Shown here: positions 9,229-18,548 of the stretch, in pieces
How the letters are laid out: every line of letters starts with the position of its first letter
Position numbering within the stretch: the first letter of the stretch is position 1
Assembly: GCA_028716525.1 (NCBI GenBank)
Contig: JAQUPQ010000010.1
Coordinates: 40,298 to 104,297 of the forward strand
Length of the DNA stretch: 64,000 bases
Origin: Terriglobia bacterium
Lineage (GTDB): Bacteria; Acidobacteriota; Terriglobia; JAIQFV01
Reading direction: 5' to 3'
Notes under the pieces: model-generated
Told to the model about the DNA's origin: nothing
Databases searched by the model: none
Seen by the model: the letters and a program-made list of their open reading frames with translations, nothing else
Translations under genes and position numbers: made by a program

Positions 9229-10650
9229 ATGGAAGGAACAATAGGCATGTGGGTTCTTATTGGAATGTTAATCATGGCGCTGGTCATTCTGATCGGTATC
9301 GCGGCGTCCATGTTTCGCAAGGTCGGCCCCAACCAAGCGTTGGTGGTGTACGGATTTCGAGGCACACGCATTGTTCAGGGCGGTGGCACCATCATCTTTC
9401 CGATGGTGGAAAGCTGCCGGGATCTGTCGTTGGAGTTAATGTCGTTTGATGTGGCCCCGCAGCAGGATCTCTACACCCGGCAGGGCGTAGCGGTCACGGT
9501 CGAAGCGGTGGCGCAAATCAAGGTGAAGTCGGATCCGGAGTCCATCCGCACGGCGGCCGAACAATTTCTGACCAAGACTCCGTCAGAGCGCGAGGCGCTC
9601 ATCCGCCTGGTGATGGAAGGCCACCTGCGCGGCATCATCGGCCAACTCACGGTGGAAGAGATCGTGAAGCAACCGGAGATGGTGGCGGACCGGATGCGTT
9701 CCACCTGCGCGGACGACATGAACAAGATGGGTTTGGAAGTCATTTCCTTCACCATCAAGGAAGTTCGCGACAAGAATGAATACATCGCCAACATGGGCAA
9801 ACCGGACGTGGCGCGCATCAAGCGTGACGCCGACGTCGCCGCGGCCGAAGCAGACCGTGACACCACCATCCGCCGCGCCCTGGCCCAAAAGGAAGGGGCC
9901 ATCGCCCGCGCCCAGGCCGATCAGGAACGTGTTCTTGCGGAGACGCTGTCGCAAGCCAAACAGGCCGAAGCGCAGCGCGATCTCGATATCAAACGCGCCC
10001 AATTCCTTGAGGTCACCAAACACGCCCAAGCACAGGCGGACAAAGCCTACGAGATTCAAACCAATGTCATGCAACAGCAGGTCACGGCAGAATCCGTAAA
10101 GATCCAACAGGTGGAAAAGGAACAACAGGTGAAGGTGCAGGAGGCGGAAATCCTGCGCCGCGAAAAGGAACTCATCGCCACGATCCTCAAACAAGCGGAG
10201 GTGGAACGTCAGAAGATTGAGACGTTGGCCGCCGCCGAAAAACAAAGGCTGATCGCCGAGGCCGAAGGCCACGCCAATGCCATCCGGGTGCAGGGCGAGG
10301 CGGAAGCGGACATCATCTTTAAGAAAGGTGACGCCGAGGCGCGTGCGATGAATGTCAAAGCGGAAGCCTTCCAGGAGTACAACCAGGCGGCGGTGGTCGA
10401 CAAGCTGCTCACCAGCCTGCCGGAAGTCGTCCGGGCTCTGTCGGCACCGCTCGCAAACGTCGACCGGATCACTGTAGTTTCCACCGGAGACGGCGACACT
10501 GCCGGCTTGAACAAAATTACCGGCGATATAACGAAAATGGCGGCTCAAGTTCCAGCGCTCTTTGAAACCCTGTCCGGCATGAAGTTGAACGATCTCTTGT
10601 CCAAGGTTCGAGCCATTGGAGACAAGACCCCCAAGCCGGAGAACAAATGA
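9229..10650 (+). CDS. yqiK: Flotillin (SPFH-domain membrane protein)
   Basis: A 473-residue flotillin: N-terminal membrane anchor (about 5-27), SPFH/band-7 domain (about 35-185), a long Ala/Glu/Lys/Gln-rich coiled coil (about 195-390) with many QAEAQR/AEAE-like stretches, and a C-terminal oligomerisation region. Flotillins build membrane scaffolds that affect fluidity and protein partners. CAAGGAGG precedes the ATG. It sits between the YqiJ-type gene and pspA; the yqiJ-yqiK order matches E. coli. Confidence 0.92.
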   Translation: MEGTIGMWVLIGMLIMALVILIGIAASMFRKVGPNQALVVYGFRGTRIVQGGGTIIFPMVESCRDLSLELMSFDVAPQQDLYTRQGVAVTVEAVAQIKVKSDPESIRTAAEQFLTKTPSEREALIRLVMEGHLRGIIGQLTVEEIVKQPEMVADRMRSTCADDMNKMGLEVISFTIKEVRDKNEYIANMGKPDVARIKRDADVAAAEADRDTTIRRALAQKEGAIARAQADQERVLAETLSQAKQAEAQRDLDIKRAQFLEVTKHAQAQADKAYEIQTNVMQQQVTAESVKIQQVEKEQQVKVQEAEILRREKELIATILKQAEVERQKIETLAAAEKQRLIAEAEGHANAIRVQGEAEADIIFKKGDAEARAMNVKAEAFQEYNQAAVVDKLLTSLPEVVRALSAPLANVDRITVVSTGDGDTAGLNKITGDITKMAAQVPALFETLSGMKLNDLLSKVRAIGDKTPKPENK

Positions 10651-10775
10651 GCCGGGCCCAGATCCGCATGGCGAGGAATCCCAGAGAGAGGCAGCTTCGG
10701 GCACTTCAACGCGGGCCGCTTCCCTTCTCTCGGACCGCTTGAAAGGAACATCGAAGTACAGAAAGGAGAAATAAC

Positions 10776-11444
10776 ATGGCATTATTGGAGCGAGTCACAA
10801 CCCTTATCCGCGCAAATCTCAACGACTTGATCGACAAGGCGGAAGACCCGGAAAAGATGATCAAGCAGGTCATCTTGGACATGCAAAATCAGCTCATCCA
10901 GGTCAAAACGCAAGTGGCCGTATCGATTGCCGATTTTCATCTATTGGAGAAAAAACAGAAGGAAAACGAAGAAAAGACCCGGGACTGGATGAAGAAAGCG
11001 GAGCTGGCGGTCGACAAGAAGAACGACGATTTGGCTCGGGCCGCTTTGGAACGCTACAAAAGTTTTGAAGGGCTGGGTGAGAGTTTCAAACAACAAGTGG
11101 AACACCAGAGGGAGCAAGTCGAGAATCTTAAAGACATGTTCCATCGGCTGGAGCAGAAACTGGCGGAAGCGGAATCGAAGAAAGACGTATTGTTGGCGCG
11201 CCATCGGCGGGCCCGCGCCGCCTCCAAGGCCAGCGATGCTCATGCCGCTATTGGAGACAAATCCAAATTGGCAACGTTCGATCGCATGAAGGACAAAGTC
11301 GCGATGGGTGAGGCCATCAGTCAAGCCAAAGCCGAATTGCTCGCCGATAACCTCGACGACCAACTGGCCCGGCTGGAACGGGATCACGAAATTGAAAATC
11401 TGTTGCAGGAAATCAAAGCCCGGAGAGTTCAGGACAAAGCCTGA
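10776..11444 (+). CDS. pspA: PspA/IM30 family phage-shock protein
   Basis: A 222-residue, almost entirely helical coiled-coil protein. The N-terminus MALLERVTTLIRANLNDLIDKAEDPEKMI is the classic PspA/Vipp1 amphipathic helix plus first hairpin, and the following VILDMQNQL stretch is conserved. PspA coats damaged inner membrane and forms ESCRT-III-like assemblies. AAAGGAG precedes the ATG by 8 bases. It is the last gene of the XRE-YqiJ-flotillin operon; the next gene (LOG family) converges on it only 6 bases away. No PspF-type activator is seen, so control is probably through the XRE protein (inference). Confidence 0.93.
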   Translation: MALLERVTTLIRANLNDLIDKAEDPEKMIKQVILDMQNQLIQVKTQVAVSIADFHLLEKKQKENEEKTRDWMKKAELAVDKKNDDLARAALERYKSFEGLGESFKQQVEHQREQVENLKDMFHRLEQKLAEAESKKDVLLARHRRARAASKASDAHAAIGDKSKLATFDRMKDKVAMGEAISQAKAELLADNLDDQLARLERDHEIENLLQEIKARRVQDKA

Positions 11445-11450
11445 GCGGCA

Positions 11451-12158
11451 TTACTTCACACCGTTTTCGCCGTTGAAGGTCACGCGGTAGGATTCCGGGA
11501 TGGCTTTTTCTTCGATCGCGCTGATGACTTCTTCCGGCGTATCGACCACCTTGAACAGCTCGGTGTCGTCCGGCGAAATCTTGGCCTCCGCCAACATGGT
11601 GGATCGAATCCAGTCGGTCAGGCCCTTCCAATATTTTCGGTCGACCAGAATGACGGGAAACGGCTTGATCTTGCGGGTTTGGATCAAGGTTAGAGATTCG
11701 AACAACTCATCCATGGTTCCAAAACCGCCGGGCAAAATGACAAACGCCTGGGAATACTTCACGAACATCACTTTGCGGACGAAGAAATATCGGAAATTAA
11801 GAAGCGTGCTAATGAAGAGATTTGATTTTTGCTCGAAGGGCAGTTCAATGTTGAGTCCGATGGATTCCCCTCTCGCTTCAAAGGCCCCTCGATTGGACCC
11901 TTCCATGACGCCCGGGCCCCCACCGGTAATGACTGCGTAGCCGTTTTGAACCAGCAGGCCGGCTATTTTTCGACCCGCTTCGTACTCCTGGGAGCCGGGC
12001 TTGGCACGCGCCGACCCAAATATGGTGACGGCCTTTTCAACCCGGGCCAAAGTCTCAAACCCCTCTACAAACTCCGCCATGATCCGAAATAATCGCCACG
12101 ATTCCTTCGGGGCGAATTGGTCAATAACGTATTGCTTTTCCCAGTCTTGTCTGCTCAT
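11451..12158 (-). CDS. LOG-family nucleotide phosphoribohydrolase (TIGR00730)
   Basis: A 235-residue protein with the family motifs GGGPGVMEGSNRGA (about residues 78-91) and PGGFGTMDELFE (about 142-153). The second, with its catalytic Glu, is the PGGxGTxxE signature. Once annotated as lysine decarboxylase, these enzymes release nucleobase from nucleoside 5'-monophosphates (cytokinin-type LOG or PpnN). Substrate cannot be read from sequence. It converges on pspA. Confidence 0.85.
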   Translation of the reverse strand: MSRQDWEKQYVIDQFAPKESWRLFRIMAEFVEGFETLARVEKAVTIFGSARAKPGSQEYEAGRKIAGLLVQNGYAVITGGGPGVMEGSNRGAFEARGESIGLNIELPFEQKSNLFISTLLNFRYFFVRKVMFVKYSQAFVILPGGFGTMDELFESLTLIQTRKIKPFPVILVDRKYWKGLTDWIRSTMLAEAKISPDDTELFKVVDTPEEVISAIEEKAIPESYRVTFNGENGVK

Positions 12159-12531
12159 ATCCTCTGATCTACTCTTTCAGTAGTCCCTTATTTTGATCCG
12201 GGGGTGGATTGTTGCTACATTCGTTCCCTGCCCACAGGAGCCACAGTTAAGCGGGGCCGTCAAAGATATCACAAAACGGGCTGGAGGTGGTCAGTTTGTA
12301 TATGTTGTGAAGGCACCGCGAACTCTCAATATCGCCACATCCCCAAACAAAAGTGTGTACAAAACAACACACCTAAGTCCATCCAGACGAGTATCAAACA
12401 ACATCCATGCTATTGAAAATAAGTATCTTGTATACTAAGCGAGGATTTGGCTTTGAAGTTGCAAGTCTTTAGACGGCTTCAGACAGAGCCAGGGTTGAAA
12501 CAGCCTTATCTATCGCTATTCGGAGTTATCC
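12159..12531. other. Divergent intergenic region between the LOG gene and lpxC
   Basis: About 370 bases separating two genes read in opposite directions, so promoters for both should lie here. Short frames in it have no ribosome site or family match. A TATACT box occurs at 12433-12438, about 95 bases before lpxC, but I found no well-placed -35 partner. I see no repeat or structured element. Confidence 0.4.
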
Positions 12532-13464
12532 TTGTATTATCGCCAAACGACCCTCAAGTCTCCCATCGTCGTTTCCGGAATTGGCTTGCACACGGGCCAG
12601 ACAGTTACTTTAAAGCTCCTTCCGGCCCCCGTTGATCGGGGACTGGTTTTCCAGCGAACCGACCTCGACGACTTTGAAATCGAAGCCTCCGTATCCAGTG
12701 TTGCTAAAGTCAGCTACGCCACCACCATCATGAAGAAAGGCGTACTGATTTACACTGTGGAGCACGTTCTTTCGGCGTTGCGAGGATGCGGGGTCAGCAA
12801 TGCCATCGTCGCCATTGATAATTTGGAGACTCCCATTCTGGACGGTAGCGCGCGCCTGTTTATTGAAGCCATCGATCGAGCTGGAATCATAGTTCAAAAG
12901 AAGCCCCAGAAGTTTCTTAAAATCAAGAAGGAATTGCATGTGCAGGATGGGTGGAAATCGATCACCATATCACCCGCGGATGATTTTTCATTGTGCTACG
13001 ACATTGATTTTTCTCATCCGCTTATCGGCCGGCAGCATTTTGAATGGGTCGTGACGCCCGAGAGTTATCGCCGTGAGATCGGAATAGCCCGCACCTTCGG
13101 ATTTCTCGACGACGTAGAGATGCTGCGTCACAATGGGCTGATCCGCGGAGGTTCACTCGAGAACGCCATCGTCTTGACCCGTGATGGGATGCTGAATAAG
13201 GCTACTTTGCAGTTTCAGGATGAGTTTGTCCGCCACAAGGTTCTCGATCTGATTGGGGACTTGGCCTTGGTGGGCTTTCCCATTCTGGGACGCATCAATG
13301 CCCAGAGAGCCGGACATGCGCTGCATACCGCCCTGGTTTCCAAGATCTTGAAAGAACATTCTCATTGGGAGTTGGTCGAACTTGAGAAACCTGTTTCCAA
13401 GACCCAACCGAATGCTGACTGGCAAGCCGAGGGACTTACAGCCCCGGCGCCATCCGCTGTTTAA
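12532..13464 (+). CDS. lpxC: UDP-3-O-acyl-N-acetylglucosamine deacetylase
   Basis: Zinc amidase of the committed step of lipid A synthesis. 310 residues, the usual single-domain LpxC length. The start MYYRQTTLKSPIVVSGIGLH is the classic N-terminus with the conserved GxGLH. YTVEHVLSAL (about residues 75-84) supplies a zinc His, HKVLDLIGDLAL (about 237-248) supplies the second His and zinc Asp, and GHALHTAL (about 265) the catalytic His. The start codon is TTG, with CGGAG six bases upstream; a weak start may limit expression, which is sensible for a tightly controlled enzyme. Confidence 0.96.
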   Translation: MYYRQTTLKSPIVVSGIGLHTGQTVTLKLLPAPVDRGLVFQRTDLDDFEIEASVSSVAKVSYATTIMKKGVLIYTVEHVLSALRGCGVSNAIVAIDNLETPILDGSARLFIEAIDRAGIIVQKKPQKFLKIKKELHVQDGWKSITISPADDFSLCYDIDFSHPLIGRQHFEWVVTPESYRREIGIARTFGFLDDVEMLRHNGLIRGGSLENAIVLTRDGMLNKATLQFQDEFVRHKVLDLIGDLALVGFPILGRINAQRAGHALHTALVSKILKEHSHWELVELEKPVSKTQPNADWQAEGLTAPAPSAV

Positions 13465-13620
13465 ACCTCGCTGGCCTTCAGAACTTACGGCATCCCCTCT
13501 TCTAGATTTATTTCAGACCCTCTGATCCCGCCGGTTCCCCATTTTCCTTGCTATCGAATATTCAGTTCTCCTATACTTCAAGTATCTGCCGATAAACAGA
13601 AAATGGCATCAGGAGTGACT

Positions 13621-14886
13621 ATGCCGGCAATACTGCAGGATAAAGAGACAAATCCTTTCGAATCCATGATGTCGAGGTTTGATGCCGCGGCGGAAAGGTT
13701 AAAGCTCGATCCCGGGTTGTATCAAATACTCCGGGTACCGGACCGGGAGATCACCGTGTCCATTCCGGTGATGATGGACAGTGGACGCTTGCAGGTTTTT
13801 ATCGGGTATCGGGTGCAACACAATTTGGCCCGGGGCCCGTGCAAAGGGGGAATCCGCTTTGCCCCTACGGTGACGCTGGATGAGGTACGGGCTCTGGCCG
13901 CGTGGATGACTTGGAAATGTGCCATTGTCAATATTCCGTTCGGGGGGGCCAAAGGCGGAGTCATCTGCGATCCCTCAAAGCTGAGCAATTCGGAAATCGA
14001 AAAGATTACGCGGCGTTACACCGCCATGTTGATGGATGTGTTGGGACCGGAGCGCGACGTCCCGGCGCCCGATATGAACACCAACGAGCAGGTCATGGCC
14101 TGGGTGATGGATACCTACTCCATGCATCAACGGCACACCGTGACCGGAGTGGTGACGGGAAAACCGATTGAATTGGGCGGTTCCCGGGGACGACACGACG
14201 CCACCGGTCGGGGCATCATGATTTGCTGTAACCAAGCCATCAAGCGGCTGGGCCTGACTCGAGAGCAGACACGCGTGGCCGTCCAGGGTTTCGGAAATGT
14301 CGGATCCACGGCCGCTCGCTTAATGCAGGAGGGCGGCTACAGGATCGTGGGCCTTTCCGACATCAATGGCGGAATCCTGAGTCCCGATGGCATTCGTGTG
14401 AGTGAGGCTATCGCCTATTACAAGGAGAAACGCACCCTCGCCGGCCTGCCTGGAACACGATCCTGTTCCAACGCGGAACTCCTGGAAACCGATTGTGACA
14501 TTCTTGTACCCGCAGCAACTGAGAACCAAATCACCAGCCACAATGCCGGTCGTTTGAAGTGCAAGATTTTGTGTGAGGGAGCGAACGGGCCGACGACCGC
14601 GGCGGCTGACGACATTGTGGAAGCCAAAAAGATCTTCATCATTCCGGATATCCTGGCCAATGCCGGTGGGGTGACGGTTTCTTATTTTGAGTGGGTCCAG
14701 GATCGACAGGGCTACTTTTGGACGGAAAACACGGTGAATTCGGAGCTGGAACGCATCATGATTGAGAGTTTCGAGGCGGTCGTGTCGTACGCCGATCTGC
14801 ATCATGTCAACATGCGCATCGCCTCCTACATGTTGGCAGTTGATCGTGTCGCCTCCACAACCCGGCTGCGCGGCATTTACGCGTGA
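13621..14886 (+). CDS. gdhA: Glutamate dehydrogenase (Glu/Leu/Phe/Val dehydrogenase family)
   Basis: Oxidatively deaminates glutamate or aminates 2-oxoglutarate. About 421 residues, the hexameric short form. [19 protein letters not shown] and [11 protein letters not shown] (catalytic Lys region) occupy about 62-115, [20 protein letters not shown] about 145-165, and [15 protein letters not shown] (Rossmann glycine motif) about 220-235. An ATG at 13603 is in frame, but AGGAG placed 5 bases before the ATG at 13621 favours that start. A strong terminator follows. Cofactor preference cannot be settled by eye. Confidence 0.93.
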   Translation: MPAILQDKETNPFESMMSRFDAAAERLKLDPGLYQILRVPDREITVSIPVMMDSGRLQVFIGYRVQHNLARGPCKGGIRFAPTVTLDEVRALAAWMTWKCAIVNIPFGGAKGGVICDPSKLSNSEIEKITRRYTAMLMDVLGPERDVPAPDMNTNEQVMAWVMDTYSMHQRHTVTGVVTGKPIELGGSRGRHDATGRGIMICCNQAIKRLGLTREQTRVAVQGFGNVGSTAARLMQEGGYRIVGLSDINGGILSPDGIRVSEAIAYYKEKRTLAGLPGTRSCSNAELLETDCDILVPAATENQITSHNAGRLKCKILCEGANGPTTAAADDIVEAKKIFIIPDILANAGGVTVSYFEWVQDRQGYFWTENTVNSELERIMIESFEAVVSYADLHHVNMRIASYMLAVDRVASTTRLRGIYA

Positions 14887-14925
14887 TAAGGCGGCCACCC
14901 GCCCGTTTTGAAGGACAAACAAAAG

Positions 14926-14956
14926 AAAGGCGCTCCCTAAGATCGGAGCGCCTTTT
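14926..14956 (+). terminator. Intrinsic terminator after gdhA
   Basis: An 11-bp perfect stem AAAGGCGCTCC/GGAGCGCCTTT with a short loop, ending in a run of T. It lies 40 bases after the gdhA stop. Confidence 0.88.
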
Positions 14957-15069
14957 CATTTCTTTGCCAAAAAGGCATACCACCCGCAACGGGCGGCTTG
15001 AAATCAAGGTCAGAGGACCTGATTTCGACCACTCAAAAAATATTTACCGAACCGAACTGCGGGCTGTGG

Positions 15070-15768
15070 TTATACGCTGGTTCGGAGCAAACGAACTTCG
15101 ACCCGGCGGTTGTTGGCACGGCCTTGCTTGGTCTTGTTGTCATCCACCGGTTGGGCCTTTCCGACGCCGATGATCGACATTCGGAACAACGGAATGTTTT
15201 GCGACGTGGCCAGATAGCGTTTCACTTCCTCGGCGCGCTTTTGGCTAAGATCCAAGTTGAAGGCCTCGGCCCCCCGGCTGTCCGTGAAACCTTGAATTTC
15301 GATGACATATCCCTTCTGGTCCTTGGTTTTGGCAGCCAAAGCGTCCAATTTGGCCTTGGCCTCATCGTCCAGATTGTGTCGACCGCTCTTGAACGTCACC
15401 GCAATGGAATCCGCCAGTTTATAACTGTCAATATTGGCAAATCGCGAATCCACCGCCTTGACGCTGGTGGCCACTTGGTCTGCTGAAGCTTGGGCCGCAT
15501 TGGCCTTCTGCTCCGCTGTGGCGGCGTGGGTATCAGCAGCGTCGGCCCTCTGTGAAGCCGCTTGTATGCCCTGCTGGGATCGGGAGTCTACCGCACGAAT
15601 TTCCTCGGTATTCTTCTTTGTAATCGACTCCACCTCGGTTACCTTTCCGGTCAGCGGATCAATTTGTTGTTTGACATATTTCTTGCTGGCACAACCTATG
15701 ACAAGGAATGAAAAGGAACTCACTACGAGCATCGCCAGAATGGCCTTGCGAATGTTCTTCCGGAACAT
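15070..15768 (-). CDS. OmpA-family outer-membrane lipoprotein
   Basis: A 232-residue lipoprotein. The signal peptide ends in the lipobox LVIGC (Cys at about 26). A coiled coil (about 30-110) is rich in Ala, Gln and Asp. The C-terminal OmpA/Pal peptidoglycan-binding domain (about 120-230) carries IEIQGFTDSRG, LSQKRAEEVKRYL and the terminal NRRVEVRL. It should anchor the outer membrane to peptidoglycan. A coiled-coil spacer replaces a beta-barrel, so it is Pal- or Lpp-like in layout rather than a porin. It is transcribed divergently from uvrC. Confidence 0.88.
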   Translation of the reverse strand: MFRKNIRKAILAMLVVSSFSFLVIGCASKKYVKQQIDPLTGKVTEVESITKKNTEEIRAVDSRSQQGIQAASQRADAADTHAATAEQKANAAQASADQVATSVKAVDSRFANIDSYKLADSIAVTFKSGRHNLDDEAKAKLDALAAKTKDQKGYVIEIQGFTDSRGAEAFNLDLSQKRAEEVKRYLATSQNIPLFRMSIIGVGKAQPVDDNKTKQGRANNRRVEVRLLRTSV

Positions 15769-16025
15769 AACATCTCCTTTGGCTTGGGCATTGAACCGAA
15801 CCTCTTATCCCCAAGTGCCGCCAAAGGATACCATCGCCCTTGTGAAAATCGCAACAATTAAGGGATTTCTGGGCCGTCTCCGGGAAAATCATTCACCCGC
15901 TTGACGCCAAGGGGCTGCGGATTGAATCAGACCATGAGCATAACCTCGCGATAACGCCCCCGTGGAGAGTGGCTTTATGGTAGATTCAAATGTGTGGTTT
16001 TTTGAACACAGGTGAAGGCCTGGAT

Positions 16026-17828
16026 ATGATCCTCCCGGAAGAAAAACTGAATGCAATTCCCACCGGCCCGGGCGTCTACCTGTTCCTGAATACGGACCAA
16101 GACATCATCTATGTGGGTAAGGCCAGATCGCTTCGGAATCGCGTAAGGAGTTACTTCCAAGCCTCGCGGGGCCGCGACGACAAGACCGGTCGCCTGGTAG
16201 AAGAGCTGGTCGACGTCCGGACCATTGTCGTTGATAATGAACACGAAGCGTTGGCTCTTGAAAACAATCTCATCAAACAGAATCGGCCCCGGTTCAATAT
16301 CCTTCTACGGGACGACAAGACTTATCCTTACCTCAAGTTGACGAGTCAAGAAAAATTTCCCCGGCTCATTTACACGCGCCGTGTTCGAAAAGATGGGGCC
16401 ATATACTTCGGCCCTTACTTTCCGGCCGGCATTGGCATCCGCGCCAAAAAGATCGCACATCAATACCTTGGAATTCGGTCCTGTTCCATCGATATCGACC
16501 ACGGACTTCCCCGTCCCTGCCTTCAATATCACATTAAACGGTGCTTGGGCCCCTGCGTCGAGACGCTGTGCTCCAAAGATCGTTACGATGAGGCCGTTCG
16601 CGATGCCCGCTTGTTGCTGGAAGGTCGAGCTTCACATTTGGCGGAGCAACTGGAGGCCCGCATGCTGGCCGCCGCCCAAGAAGAGCGCTTCGAAGCGGCA
16701 GCGAAGTTTCGGGATCTGGCGCACACCATTCAGGAATTGGGAGAGCGGCAGAAACTCGCTACAGCTCGAGCCGATGACATCGACATCATCGGGATCCATG
16801 GCGAGCCTCCGCGTGCAGCCGTAAACCTTTTTCATATGCGAGCAGGACGGGTGGTGGAACGGCGAGAATATTTTTGGGAGGACTTGGAGGAATTCAACCC
16901 TCCTCAATTCCTTGAAGCCTTCCTGAAACAATTCTACTTGGGCGAATCCTTCACCCCGGCGCAAATTTTCGTCCCCGTTGATTTTGAAGACCGCAACCTG
17001 CTGGAAGAAATCCTCACTGAAAAACGCGGGCGAAAAGTAGAAATTGCAACACCCCAGCGTGGCGCCAAACGGGAGTTCGTGGAGTTGGTTGAGCGCAATG
17101 CCAAATTGTCGTTTGACCAACGATTTCGCACTCTGATGCCGTCGTCCAAAACCATCAGCACAGCCCTGCAGGACGCTTTGGACCTCGAGGCCGCCCCGCG
17201 GCGCATCGAGTGCTTCGACATTTCAAATATTCAAGGGACCGACAGCGTGGCCTCCTGTGTCGTGTGGGAAGACGGAAAGATGAAGAAGTCCGATTATCGA
17301 AAGTTCATCATTAAGACAGTGGAAGGCGCCGACGACTTTGCCTCCATGAAGGAAGTGGTGACAAGGCGTTACCGGCGTCTGCGGGATGAAAAGCGGCGCC
17401 TGCCCGATTTGACGCTGGTGGATGGGGGCCTCGGCCAACTTCATGCGGCGGCCGAAGCGCTGGATTCGCTCGATCTGGTGGCCCATCCCCTCGCCGCCAT
17501 CGCCAAGCGGGAGGAAATTTTGTACCTGCGTGGCCGCGAAAACGAACCGGTGATGCTGGAGAAAAGCCATCCCGTCCTCCATCTCATTCAGCAAATACGC
17601 GATGAATCACACCGCTTTGCGGTCACATTCCATCGCCACCGACGCCGCCAGCGGACTCTCACCACAGAACTTGAAACCATATCCGGCATCGGCCCGAAGA
17701 CCGCGCGGCAATTGCTCAATCGTTTCGGCAGTGTGGCCAAGGTTCAAAAAGCATCCCTCGAAGAACTTTCCACCGTTCTGGGGCCTGCGGCTGCCCAAAA
17801 AGTCTTCAATCACTTTCATTCGAAATAG
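16026..17828 (+). CDS. uvrC: UvrABC system protein C
   Basis: Dual-incision nuclease of nucleotide excision repair. The GIY-YIG domain is at the N-terminus (GPGVYLFLN, then IIYVGKARSLRNRVRSYF). The Cys-containing linker (SIDIDHGLPRPCLQYHIKRC) is followed by a UVR motif region. The C-terminal RNase H-like nuclease has ECFDISNIQGT (about 400) and LVDGGLGQL. Helix-hairpin-helix motifs end it (ISGIGPKTARQLL, LSTVLGPAAAQKV). The frame opens at 15990; the ATG at 16026 starts just before the conserved LNAIPTGPGVYLF and is preferred. About 600 residues, normal for UvrC. Confidence 0.95.
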   Translation: MILPEEKLNAIPTGPGVYLFLNTDQDIIYVGKARSLRNRVRSYFQASRGRDDKTGRLVEELVDVRTIVVDNEHEALALENNLIKQNRPRFNILLRDDKTYPYLKLTSQEKFPRLIYTRRVRKDGAIYFGPYFPAGIGIRAKKIAHQYLGIRSCSIDIDHGLPRPCLQYHIKRCLGPCVETLCSKDRYDEAVRDARLLLEGRASHLAEQLEARMLAAAQEERFEAAAKFRDLAHTIQELGERQKLATARADDIDIIGIHGEPPRAAVNLFHMRAGRVVERREYFWEDLEEFNPPQFLEAFLKQFYLGESFTPAQIFVPVDFEDRNLLEEILTEKRGRKVEIATPQRGAKREFVELVERNAKLSFDQRFRTLMPSSKTISTALQDALDLEAAPRRIECFDISNIQGTDSVASCVVWEDGKMKKSDYRKFIIKTVEGADDFASMKEVVTRRYRRLRDEKRRLPDLTLVDGGLGQLHAAAEALDSLDLVAHPLAAIAKREEILYLRGRENEPVMLEKSHPVLHLIQQIRDESHRFAVTFHRHRRRQRTLTTELETISGIGPKTARQLLNRFGSVAKVQKASLEELSTVLGPAAAQKVFNHFHSK

Positions 17829-17885
17829 GTGCCCGGCTTGGAATTACAGGTTTATAAATCCTCAAAGGAGATGACACCCAATTTT

Positions 17886-18248
17886 ATGGACATCAAGATT
17901 CACAAATGGATGGATATAAAAGAAGAACAACTTACGCCTCTGCTGACCCGCCAGATGGTTTCCACCGACAAACAGACCATCGCCCTGGTTCGATTGAAGA
18001 AAGGTTGCGTTGTCCCCGAACACCACCACGAACCGGAACAGGTGACTTCCATCATCGATGGCGCGCTGGAATTTACCATCGATAACCGCACGATCGTCCT
18101 ACGCAAGGGCGAGTCGATGATCATTCCCGCCAACGTCCCGCATGCCGCCCGCGCACTGGAAGACACGCTCGACCTCGACATTTTCAGCTCCGTCCGTTGG
18201 GATTGGGTGAACGGAACGGATGATTACATTCGATCGGGAAATCGATAG
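17886..18248 (+). CDS. Small cupin-domain protein
   Basis: About 120 residues forming one cupin barrel. Motif 1 is seen as VVPEHHHEPEQVTSIIDGALEF (two of the three His likely bind metal), and motif 2 as GESMIIPANVPHAAR. The ATG at 17886 is favoured; GGAG ends 15 bases before it, which is long, and a GTG at 17829 directly after the uvrC stop is an alternative start. It probably follows uvrC in one transcript. The substrate is unknown; single cupins range from enzymes to sensory or isomerase functions. Confidence 0.75.
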   Translation: MDIKIHKWMDIKEEQLTPLLTRQMVSTDKQTIALVRLKKGCVVPEHHHEPEQVTSIIDGALEFTIDNRTIVLRKGESMIIPANVPHAARALEDTLDLDIFSSVRWDWVNGTDDYIRSGNR

Positions 18249-18260
18249 AACGTTCTTCAC

Positions 18261-18333
18261 CGCAGAAACGCGGAGGACGCCGAGGCTCAGAGAGAACGTC
18301 TTTCCGTCCCTCGGCGTTTTTTGCGTTTCGGCG
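18261..18333. terminator. Large stem-loop with T tract after the cupin gene
   Basis: The inner stem ACGCCGAGG (18277-18285)/CCTCGGCGT (18309-18317) runs into six Ts (18317-18322). An outer pairing CGCAGAAACGC (18261-18271)/GCGTTTCGGCG (18323-18333) has one mismatch. The left part resembles the dispersed GCAGAGACGCAG-type repeat seen near 24280, 40850 and 48620, so a mobile repeat pair may have become the terminator. The rest of the 300-base gap to the next gene holds nothing else I can name. Confidence 0.65.
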
Positions 18334-18548
18334 TGAGTTCGTCTCTCCCCGCTTTGTGACGATTGCGAACTTCTTTCCTCGTTTCACGCTTTGGTTTCCA
18401 ACTGGAAATTTGTTATAGTCTCGAACCCGGAATCACGGCGAGAGTATCCTTGGAGGTATTCCACACAGACCGCGATCACGTGGAATCACAAATATTTGGA
18501 TTCCAGAATGTTGCCAGGAGAGATTCGAAAGAACAAAAGGAGACCGGA

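Noticed and set aside
9583..10782. 399-residue open frame antisense to the flotillin gene
   Set aside because: It mirrors the coiled-coil codons of flotillin on the other strand, has no ribosome site, and its composition is that of an antisense shadow.
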